DNA of 64,000 nt from Mixophyes australis (taxonomy: Eukaryota; Chordata; Amphibia; Anura; Limnodynastidae). Below the pieces are notes generated by a model, which saw nothing but the letters and a program-made list of their open reading frames with translations, did not search any database and was not told the DNA's origin. The stretch is from the NCBI GenBank assembly GCA_036250195.1, contig JAVHZZ010000003.1:339021375-339085374 (forward strand), read 5' to 3'. Below are positions 56,423 to 64,000 of the stretch, piece by piece. Each line of letters begins with the position of its first letter. Position 1 is the first letter of the stretch. A program made the translations under genes and the position numbers.

Positions 56423-56964
56423 TGTTAGAGTGAAATTGTATGATTAGTGATTTAATATCTATCATGTGCTAAGCTTTAGAAGCTAATATGTTATGCTATG
56501 ACTTTAAGAGAAATTAGCAGATATTATGTTCAGTTTAAAAGACAAATTATTCAAGGTTGTGAAACTACATAGCAGGTTGTTCCCATGAACAGAAACAGAC
56601 CAAGGACGCGCAGCAAAGCAAAACGTTCTTCACAGAGCAGCACAAGAGTACTGGCAGAAAACCTGGAAAGAGATAACGCATAAAGAAGAAAGAATTGTTT
56701 GAACTTTGTTGGAAAACTGCAATATATATAATTGTTGATTGACTTTCTTTCATAATTTACTGTCTTATAATTGGTTGTTCAGCATCTATACACCTAGACT
56801 TACATGTATAAAAATAGATGCTGAAGCGGTCTCAAATTGTAACAGAATTAAAGCTGCTCAGCATTATATCATACAGGTGTTGAGTATTTTCTGCTCACCT
56901 GTCGACTGAAAACAAAGAAAGATCTGACTGACATTGAAGGTGATTGATAGAAGTATCCCCAACA
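56423..56964 (+). repeat. 3' LTR of the endogenous retrovirus
   Basis: About 542 bp, from TGTTAGAG to CCCCAACA (TG...CA). Contains ATTGGTTG (inverted CCAAT) near 56770, TATAAAAATA (TATA box, 56807-56816), ATTAAA (variant poly(A) signal, 56847-56852) and a U5 of about 100 bp. It is preceded by the polypurine tract. Target duplication cannot be shown because the 5' end is missing. Confidence 0.78.
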
Positions 56965-57404
56965 ATATGTTCAGCAAGTTGTCACTTCTAACCTTTAGAA
57001 GAAAGGAAGGTAATGCATCTCTATTTTCTATCTCTATTAATGTGGAACAGGAGGAAGTCAGGGCTGGTGCGAGTGACTAATTTCCAAGGAAAAAGATTCT
57101 TTAAAGAAAGCAGATCGCTGGAATTTTACATAGGGGCTAGGTTAGGGATATTGCAATAAGCACATTAACTTGATATGATTTCCTTTTGCCATTTCTAACA
57201 TTTTCTATCCTGTATCAGAACCCATTAGCACAGTATGCTAAGGAAGTGGCATCAGCTTTCTGTAATGGTAGGAAAATTGTTCAATCTCATTTCACTTTTA
57301 AAAAGAACTGCAGTGGAAAGTTTATAGTGAAATATATTAAAAACAGTAACGATACAAGTACTCATATAGAAAGTAATAAAATAAGGTATTAAGCAAAACA
57401 TATT
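56965..57404. other. unassigned
   Basis: I see no gene or named repeat. Confidence 0.3.
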
Positions 57405-57681
57405 GGGCCTGAGTCATTAAGGTGAGCAAAACAGAAAAAGGAGTAACTTTGCACCTTTGCAAAACCATGTTACATTGGAGGGGGGTGGGGTAAATTTAAA
57501 ATGTGGGGACAGATTTATAGTTGGGGTAACTATCAAGTATTTGTGCACTACGTGAAAAAGCAGCCAGTAATTTCCTCATGTGCAAAATAATAAACTAATT
57601 TGCACCCCTTGCATTGTAACATGGTTTGTCCAGCAAACATACTTCTTTTTTTAGCTTTGCTCTACTTAATGACTCAGGCCC
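57405..57681. repeat. GGGCCTGATTCATTAAGG MITE, copy 4
   Basis: Ends GGGCCTGAGTCATTAAGG and CTTAATGACTCAGGCCC are exact complements over about 16 bp, including a shared G/C change from the family consensus, which suggests the arms were homogenised. Internal TGCACCCCTTGCATTGTAAC matches the other copies. Confidence 0.88.
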
Positions 57682-58605
57682 ACTCATGTGTTTGTAGACG
57701 TAGGTTTATTAGGCATTTATGATTGCTGTGATTGCTCTTGAATGTAAGCAGTTCTCTCGTCTCACCATCAGATGTCACTGTCAGATGTGAAAAGCTCTTG
57801 GAAATGTATCTTTGTCATCTGCAGATTGTGAGTTTCTGCACCTGTCTCTCGTCAGCTGCCTCAAGCTGGCTCACGCTTGCTGACAAGGCTTGGCTATCCT
57901 GTTATGCGTTTCTGGCTGTGACCATTCCTGTCCTGTCAGGATCAGTTTTTGCAGCAAAATCTGTGAATGATCTAAGGGCTCTTTTATTAATATTGTATTT
58001 ATGTGAAAAATTGGCACTAAACTACAGCAAACAATAAGACAACAGCTATCACTGTCCAGCCTGCAGAAAGCAGATAAAAGCGGATTGCTTGCTGTGATTT
58101 CGTGCACATTTGCCACCTAAGTGCAATGTTAATAAATAACCTATATTGAGTATTTTCCTTGTGCTTCCTGGATTGTGTAGTCCTTGTCCCGCTGTCCCTT
58201 CATCTCTGTCTTAACGTATGTGCAGATGCTGGTTTAAAAAAAAACAGCAGACTGAATGTATAAGTTTAAGTTTACCCTGCCAATCTGTTGTGTAGATTGG
58301 CAGATATATATATCTCTATCTATCTATTTATCTATATACACACACACACACTTATATATATATTTATATTAGTGACAAAACGAATTTGATAACACCGTAA
58401 CCAGCCTTTCCCTCGTTTCTCACAAAATGGATTATAGCATGTACTTTTTATAGCCTTTGCTTTTATTTCCCACCTCAACAGAATACCACTGCAGTATCTA
58501 ATTACATGTGGATAAGGGGACATTGTAGCTCACTGTAAATATGTATATTGTTTATTTTATCTTTTTGATATTGCATGAAAGCTGTTAGTCATTGTCCTTA
58601 AAGTG
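57682..58605. other. unassigned; TA/CA microsatellite at 58303-58370
   Basis: A compound TATC/TA/CA microsatellite lies near 58303-58370. A 101-codon frame at 57732-58037 has no recognisable domain and no splice or promoter context. Confidence 0.35.
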
Positions 58606-58609
58606 AAGA

Positions 58610-59280
58610 CAGGTGGGTTATAGGTAAAGGATCAGATTGCAGGATACAGGTGAGGGGGAAGGCCAATTAGTATCCATTGTTCTCAACATGACTATTTCAG
58701 ACACTTTGTCTAGAGCCCAGCAGGGGACTTTCTGTGGAAGTACAGCTCATGTCCGCTCCCCTCCAACCCGCTGATACAGTACTCAAAAATGGTTATGAAG
58801 GATAGACCCAGGGGCTTGCCCAGGGAGGGGGAAACACTGTGGAAATTAGACCCTAGATATAAGGAGCCACTTCAGGGGGGAGGTGATATTCATTCTGCAG
58901 ATTGATTCATGGAAGGTGCAGTGTGGCTGGTTTTGAGTTTTCGTTCTCTACCAATAGACTACAGCTGCAGCTAAGAGAAGAACTCCATGGGTGTTTAAGT
59001 CAAGACATCCAGGTGACTGTAGCTCCTTAAGCTGGTGTGGTAAGGGACGGATGATGTGGTAAACCTGCCTGGCATTCATTTACTGTGTGTACATAATAAT
59101 CTAGTGATTGCTTTTGTTACAATAAATATACTATTGTATTTTTCTAACTGCATTTTCCTGAGTGACTATACGAACCTTAGAAGGTACTGGGTAGGCTTCC
59201 CTGGCTTAGGAAGGTACCCAGAGGTGGCCAGCCAGAGTGAAGTGGGTAGAATTGGGCCAGAAAATCCAGTATCGTCACAC
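58610..59280 (+). repeat. LTR-like block
   Basis: AGATATAAGG (TATA-like, near 58856), ACAATAAATATAC (poly(A) signal near 59120) and an end at ATCGTCACA suggest a solo LTR. The TATA-to-poly(A) distance (about 260 bp) is long. The left end is unresolved. Confidence 0.35.
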
Positions 59281-59599
59281 ACTCACTTATATATATATTA
59301 TACGCTAATACCACGTGGCACTACAGAGGGGCGTGGCTACAGAATCTTACCAACTTCGTTAAAGAGGGTGTAAAGACCGAGCAGCATTCTCACTTAATTG
59401 AACTTCTGTGCGGAGATGGTGGAGAGATTACTAGTTGAAGTGACACCACTTTGAGTGACAGCATGTTCTACAGTTAGGTTTAACAGCAGAGTTGACAGAA
59501 TTCCTCTGTGTCCCTTTTTCTGTAAGTTGACATTTCCTACTTGTCTAAATTAAAGCAATTAGCATTCTTTTGTTGGAGTTACTGATTTCGGAAATGTGT

Positions 59600-60185
59600 A
59601 TTTCGCACCAATGACTACAACCAGTTTTCATTATTTAACCAAAGAGCTAATGCTTTTGCTAATATCTTATCTCTATTGGCAATAGAGATATATATAGCCT
59701 GTATGATTTTGGATAAAATTTTTACCTGGGAAGGACAATTCTAAAGATTATTTGACATAGATGAAGGGAGAGCTTTCTCATTATAAAAATTGAATATTTC
59801 TAGCAATTTAGGGAGAAAAAAACATTTATGTTTCTTGTAAAGCGCTACTGGTATCCAATCAAGTCCTATCCCCAGTTCTTCTAAAGCAATTGGAGTATCT
59901 AAACATTCCCTACTGTCATTAGACAGATTGGCAAACAATTCCATCCAAATATAGGGAAAAATCCTTAGGACCATATTGAATCTGTGTGAAATATAATTCA
60001 CAAAAATATTTATATCTGGGTAACACTCTGTGATTCAAATTGCCTTATCCATAAATGCTGATATAGATAGGTTATCATTTTCTCCCTTATTAAAAATGCT
60101 AGATAGCTTCCCCATCAACAAGGAAAAATCAGACAAATATTGTTTAGCAAGTAACCATTAAATAGATCATTCCTTATTATAAATT
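59600..60185 (-). pseudogene. L1/Tx1-type ORF2, linker and start of reverse transcriptase
   Basis: Minus-strand frame pieces give LLAKQYLSDFSLLMGKLSS, then an 86-codon open stretch (59741-60001) with LGIGLDWIPVALYKKHKCF and LLEIFNFYNEKALPSSMSN. These match the block preceding the RT of L1-type elements (the usual PGxDGxPxEFYK and LPxSM patterns, here altered). Near 59601-59640 DKILAKALALWL corresponds to the KILAxxLAxRL block of RT domain 2. The catalytic FADD region would lie further left and is absent. Confidence 0.75.
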
Positions 60186-60189
60186 TGAA

Positions 60190-60211
60190 AGTAGACTTGT
60201 TCTAGTTTCAA

Positions 60212-60259
<48 letters not shown>

Positions 60260-60690
60260 AGTTAACCCGTTCATGATACTCATGCATTCTAGTCAAATCA
60301 AGCTACTTAAGGTGTTAAAAAGGTTCTTTTCATGCATTTGGGCCTAGCCCAGGCCTCAACCACCAACCACTCCCCACTGTCACCCCCGGCAACCACCAAC
60401 CACTCCCAACTGTCACTTCTCCTTCAAGAAATATATATATATTTTTTTTTTTAATCTTTATAAACACTTTTAACAATTAACAAATTAAATTAACAAATTA
60501 AAAACATCTTAGTATACCAAATTTCAGCCCTTTCTGAATTTTTTTTCCCACACACACTAAGAATTTAGTAGGTCAGTGTATAATTCCAGCAGGTGGCGCT
60601 GCAGCTTGGTTTTATTTTTTTCCACACACACACACAGACAGACTAACACACGCCACTAGACATTTATATTATAGAGATATATATATATAT
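60190..60690. repeat. nested repeat bounded by TA microsatellites, with CTCF-like motif
   Basis: An insertion interrupting the L1-type ORF2. The left border is an AT run (60211-60254) followed by AAGTTAACCCGTTCATG. It contains a two-copy unit ACCACCAACCACTCCC...ACTGTCAC (about 60358-60415) and two A-rich words AACAAATTAAATT. Near the right is CCAGCAGGTGGCGCT (60586-60600). The right border is AGAGATATATATATATATAT (60676-60695). The class is unknown; a Helitron-like or MITE origin is possible. Confidence 0.5.
60586..60600 (+). promoter_or_regulatory. CTCF-like binding motif
   Basis: CCAGCAGGTGGCGCT fits the vertebrate CTCF core consensus (CCASYAGRKGGCRSY) at essentially every position. It lies inside the nested repeat, so other genomic copies would carry the same site. 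Binding is not shown by sequence alone. Confidence 0.5.
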
Positions 60691-61400
60691 ATATATTTTA
60701 TGAGCGAACTTTTTATTCCCAATCACTCTACAAATTAGTGTCTCTGAGGAAGACCTTACACACATACCATTCCACAACATGACTTGTCAGCTGAGCATTC
60801 AGTGGAAATGAACCCTCTCCACTGCCCAACAAGGAATGAGGTGTTGCAGTTGGATGTCTAATAGTCTAAATGTCAATCAAACCCACTGTACTTATTGCGT
60901 ACATTTTGAACAACCTTCTGATAACAGTGTAGATAATTCCCTCTATCCATCCTTTCATTTATCCTTGACATTATTACAATCTCTATATACAAACAATCTT
61001 GGGAGTTTGGAGAAAAATCCATGACAGAACTGCACTGCTTTAGGACCTCAGTGTTATAAGGAGGGGGGGATATATATTGCCATTATAAGCAATGAAGAAA
61101 TATTTAACCAGCTTTAATAAAAATAAAAGTGACCCAAAGGATCCGTTTGCACCTGTTGTAACACAAAGTACTAAGATTAATACACCTCTAGAACATGAGG
61201 AATGTTCGGAATGACACTGTCGTTCCATCTAAGGTTTCTAATGAGACATACCCTTATTTACCAACAATATGAGCTTCTTCCAGGCACACAAATGTGGAAT
61301 TAAGTAATTTATTTCTTTTAGCACAAGAGCTCTTTTAATTCATCATTTAGACCCCTAACATTCCAAGGGTGCACTTTAAATCCTGCAACCTTGGATCTAC
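60690..61400 (-). pseudogene. L1/Tx1-type ORF2 endonuclease region
   Basis: Near 61380-61345 the minus strand reads VHPWNVRGLND in pieces, matching the opening TWNVRGLN block of APE-type endonucleases (the catalytic Asn). Later pieces, heavily frameshifted, follow the normal order toward IGNKKFAH near 60700, which resembles the segment after the endonuclease SDH block. The catalytic Glu and SDH residues could not be placed with confidence. Confidence 0.6.
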
Positions 61401-61663
61401 TTCTGACCATGATGATCTTGCTTTGTAATAAACTGTGTATTTGTTAAGCGAGACACAACGTGACTCAGAAAACCTGATCCGCATGCTGGACGCTCAGACC
61501 TATATTCAAAGAATAACTGACCTAAAATGTTTTTTTGCATTACAATTTTGTTGATGACAGACTACCTTATCCTAAATAAAATTAAAACTAATACAAACTA
61601 ATGCAAGGGTTTACACCCACCCGATATACCTAACCCCAACTAAGGTGCAACTTATCCCCAAAC

Positions 61664-62341
61664 TGTTAGGAACCCCTCCAACCGGTGCAGCAAAACCTGG
61701 AGTCTACTCCGAAAGTCTGGTGTTTGCTGTTGCCCCTGATGGTGGGGACAGACTTGGCCGCAGACAACGGAGGGTCGTGAAATGTGCACCGGCTGGGGAG
61801 AACCCAGGAAAGCGAAGTGAAGTCCAGGCAAGGGTCGAACAGGTCACAGGTAAGACGGCAGCGTCAGAGTCCAGGCAATAGATCAAGGGTCACTAGCAAA
61901 CAATCGTGTTCAGAATCCAGGCAAGGGGTCAAAGGTCACAGGCAATAAATCGAAGTCAGAAATCCAGGCAATAGGTCGGCAACAATAATCAGGATCTAGG
62001 AGGTATACAGAGAACAGGACTAAGCAGGGTAGTGTGCTGGGAAGCAGGGACTATAACCGGCAGGGTGCCTTAAATACTCATGTGGCCCAATAGAAAACCG
62101 CCCTAGAAGCAGGGGGAATAAAACAGCAGCTGGGCAATAATTAATCTACTTTGCGCACGCGCCCGGCTGCCCTGGATGCCGGGGCGTGGCGCTAGCAACT
62201 AGAGAGCGTCCCGACCGTTGCCTTGGCAGCTGCCGGAACAAAGCGAAAGTGACGTCCCGGACGTTATGACGACGGCCGGGGCGTAAGGGCACCAGAAGGA
62301 GCGAGTCACGGCGGTGCCTGAAGCCGCCGCGGCTCGTTACA
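61664..62341 (-). repeat. gypsy-type solo LTR with 5-bp target duplication
   Basis: 678 bp from TGTTAGGAACC (plus-strand left) to CTCGTTACA (right), reading TGTAACGAG...TCCTAACA on the minus strand. CAAAC on both sides (61659-61663 and 62342-62346) is a perfect 5-bp target duplication. The minus strand has a GC- and CpG-rich U3, GAGTATTTAAGGCACC as promoter box near 62080, and R-U5 rich in ATTGCCTGG/CTTGCCTGGA words. No internal region remains, so recombination between two LTRs produced it. Confidence 0.88.
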
Positions 62342-62346
62342 CAAAC

Positions 62347-62694
62347 CAATATGCTTATTAATGTTAGTAAAAAACAAAAAATATTGCTAGTAAACCTGAA
62401 TGTAAACACAGTGATCAATAATTCATGAGCTTCTTTTAAAGAAGCTGAATCTTGTTTTAAACAAATATCCTTCTTATAATCTTACTTTTATGGTAATCTT
62501 ATGAATTCATAACAATAACTTAAGTGTGTAATATAGAATAAGGTTACAATCAATATGTTTGAAAAAATAAAATTTTGCATTTAAATAACCATTGTTACAG
62601 CAAAAAAATAATAATCAATAAATAGCATTTAAAGTCATTGGTATATCAACATATACCTATCTATCTATGTATATATATATATATCTATATCAAT
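62347..62694. other. AT-rich part of the L1-type element, with (TA)n at 62658-62693
   Basis: Lies between the solo LTR and the ORF1 remnant. No coding similarity is visible. A TATC/TA microsatellite ends it. Confidence 0.4.
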
Positions 62695-63451
62695 TAAAAT
62701 TGTCAACACCTTTCTTGTTCCCTTGTCAGTAGTAAGCCATCCATCCAATCCATGGCTTCTTTCAGTAAGGTGAAAAAGTAAGTTTTATCACCATCTACAA
62801 ACATAATTGCATAAGTTATTTGAGGATCATTGTCGCATTTTAATCTGTATGAATGGTGTACGATTCCTTGCACTTCTATTGAAAAGTCTGGAAAGAACAT
62901 TACCCATTAGTTTTCATAGAATATCAGGCCTTGCTGACATGCCAAGCTGAAATGTTGTCTCTGTAATGAAGGACTTTTGTAATACAGTGTGGAAAGAAGT
63001 TCGATGTGCTATTTCAATTGCAAACACATCTCTACCACATTAAACAACCATTTTTTCCAGAAAGTCTTCTGGATTGTTTCATTCAACTTGCTCTGGTAGT
63101 CCCACAACATGAACATTATTTCTCCTCAACCTACCCCTCGGGCCACACATTTTGTTTTGTTTTGCAATCAGAGATGTCTTTTCTTTTAAATCAGAAGTAC
63201 AGTGTTCAGCCTCACAAAATATGAGAGATGGAATAAGTAAGTCCTGCCTTAACATCAGTCCCGATTGAACCATTTTCTTCTGTTACCTTTTTCTCCGATA
63301 ATGAAATTGCTTCTATTACATGTTGTAAGAGGGATCGATTTCTTGAAGCCTGATCAGAAGATTGTGAATTAGTTTGCAAACAATTCTCATTATTGGATGC
63401 GGATGGTCATCAATATCTAGCTGCAGATGAGTTCTGACTGGATATATCCAT
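62695..63451 (-). pseudogene. L1/Tx1-type ORF1
   Basis: ORF1 proteins are RNA-binding chaperones of L1-type elements. The minus strand begins with an ATG at 63451 (MDISSQNSSAAR), has a poor coiled-coil stretch around 63180-63320, then RLRRNNVHVVGLPEQVE near 63079-63130, the hallmark RNN...GLPE motif opening the RRM. It closes with MFFPDFSIEVQ (62900) in the C-terminal domain, followed by DGDKTYFF. Stops near 63410 and frameshifts between these blocks show it is inactive. Confidence 0.8.
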
Positions 63452-63888
63452 TTTAACTATAGATTAGTATGCTACAAAACTTCTTTTAATTTATTACTTT
63501 AAATCATGGTCACCAAGCGCAAATCTCTGTAATCCTACTATATTGAGAAAATATAGATTAGTTGTGATAGAAAGTATTTCATGGCACCAATACCATACAA
63601 ACTACCTATGTAATGTTAATTACTAAACTTATCACCAGATGTCCTTAGGAGTCACAAATTATTAATTATTATTATTATTGATGAAGCAACTACATGCTCA
63701 AATGTATGGAGTACATACTCCATGTATGGGGATGCAGGTATGAAGGTCATCACTTGAACACAAAATGGCTGCTGCAGTAGTTTTACTCAATATTAAGGAG
63801 AGTTACTTAACTCAATGTTATTGCAATTCTTGCTTTTATTTTACAAGTGTCTAAACTGTATTTTCTAAAACCGTTTAATTTCTGTCAC

Positions 63889-63890
<2 letters not shown>
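63452..63890. other. possible 5' UTR of the L1-type element, otherwise unassigned
   Basis: Upstream of ORF1 on the minus strand. I see no promoter signature; an ATT run lies near 63661-63680. Confidence 0.3.
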
Positions 63891-63891
<1 letters not shown>

Positions 63892-63954
<63 letters not shown>

Positions 63955-63965
63955 TATATATATCC
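63892..63965. repeat. (TA)n microsatellite with CA interruption
   Basis: About 30 TA units, a short ACACACACA interruption near 63946-63954 and more TA. Long TA tracts like this are often length-variable. Confidence 0.95.
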
Positions 63966-64000
63966 TCCAGATATTCACTCAGTGTAGGGTGCTGTGCAGA

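Larger units (their letters stand above)
55625..56964 (+). mobile_element. 3' end of an endogenous retrovirus (env end plus 3' LTR)
   Basis: An env C-terminal frame is followed by a polypurine tract (AAAGAGGGGAG at 56412-56422) and then an LTR that starts TGTTAGAG. This is the 3' end of a provirus. There are no gag, pol or 5' LTR sequences upstream; the element starts abruptly beside another repeat. It is an old genomic copy. Confidence 0.82.
59600..63451 (-). mobile_element. L1/Tx1-type LINE, degraded, with nested insertions
   Basis: A non-LTR retrotransposon read right to left: ORF1 (62695-63451), ORF2 endonuclease (about 60690-61400) and start of reverse transcriptase (59600-60185). A gypsy-type solo LTR (61664-62341) is inserted between ORF1 and ORF2, and a second repeat (60190-60690) splits ORF2. 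The rest of the RT and the 3' end are missing, unusual for a LINE, where the 5' end is normally lost; a later deletion is likely. Confidence 0.75.

Noticed and set aside
57732..58037. 101-codon plus-strand frame
   Set aside because: Low-complexity Ser/Leu/Cys content, no domain, no supporting signals.
61645..61881. 78-codon plus-strand frame
   Set aside because: Antisense to the gypsy-type solo LTR; open because of its GC-rich composition.
1..64000. Bacterial-type defence, toxin or metabolic gene cluster
   Set aside because: No operon-like ORF packing, ribosome-binding sites or prokaryotic families; all long frames trace to transposons, a retrocopy, or a spliced vertebrate exon.

Overview
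The window is vertebrate nuclear DNA and most likely from a frog (anuran amphibian). This rests on several things: AT-rich, intron-like sequence with almost no long open reading frames; tRNA-headed V-SINE-type repeats with an L2-like 3' tail; and a mix of Tc1/mariner, Penelope, DIRS-like, L1/Tx1, L2/CR1-like, gypsy-type LTR and retroviral LTR remnants, with several families of hairpin MITEs that look amphibian to me. The species call is inference. Nothing here is bacterial: no operons, CRISPR array or rRNA.

Host-gene content is sparse. At 15.70-16.20 kb the minus strand carries what looks like the 3' terminal coding exon of a host gene, with a splice acceptor, a 155-codon reading frame, a stop codon, AATAAA and a U/GU-rich downstream element. 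I cannot name the gene. At 48.64-49.17 kb the plus strand carries a broken, intronless retrocopy of cdc73 (parafibromin, a subunit of the PAF1 transcription-elongation complex). No complete functional gene is visible.

Layout: 0.3-1.46 kb Tc1-like element; 3.0-5.1 kb Penelope-like retroelement; 5.5-9.8 kb CCAAT hairpin MITE, three V-SINEs and another hairpin MITE; 9.8-15.2 kb mostly unassigned; 15.7-16.2 kb terminal exon, followed by a 330-bp palindromic MITE; 17.6-22.2 kb V-SINE, MITE and two related LTRs; 23.0-24.0 kb second Tc1 family; 25.7-30.3 kb LTR-like blocks and a repeat-poor stretch that may be conserved non-coding DNA; 30.3-31.3 kb third Tc1 family joined to a CpG-rich fragment; 33.3-34.6 kb microsatellite, LTR and MITE; 35.1-38.2 kb degraded DIRS-like element (reverse transcriptase, RNase H, tyrosine recombinase, SGNH hydrolase) with a nested SINE-like insertion; 39-48 kb V-SINE, LTR, L2/CR1-like LINE and several MITEs; 48.6-50.06 kb cdc73 retrocopy abutting a Tc1-like element; 50.2-55.6 kb LTR and MITEs; 55.6-57.0 kb endogenous retroviral env end plus 3' LTR; 58.6-59.3 kb LTR-like; 59.6-63.45 kb L1/Tx1-type LINE on the minus strand, interrupted by a gypsy-type solo LTR with a 5-bp target duplication and by a second repeat that carries a CTCF-like motif.

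The sequences therefore do not act together as a pathway. The window is a layered record of transposition in an intron or intergenic region. I found no convincing undescribed functional system. The most useful leads are the unidentified terminal exon, the cdc73 retrocopy, the DIRS-like hydrolase region, the MITEs carrying mirror-image CCAAT boxes, and the TE-borne CTCF-like site. All family assignments were made by eye; no search or alignment was run.
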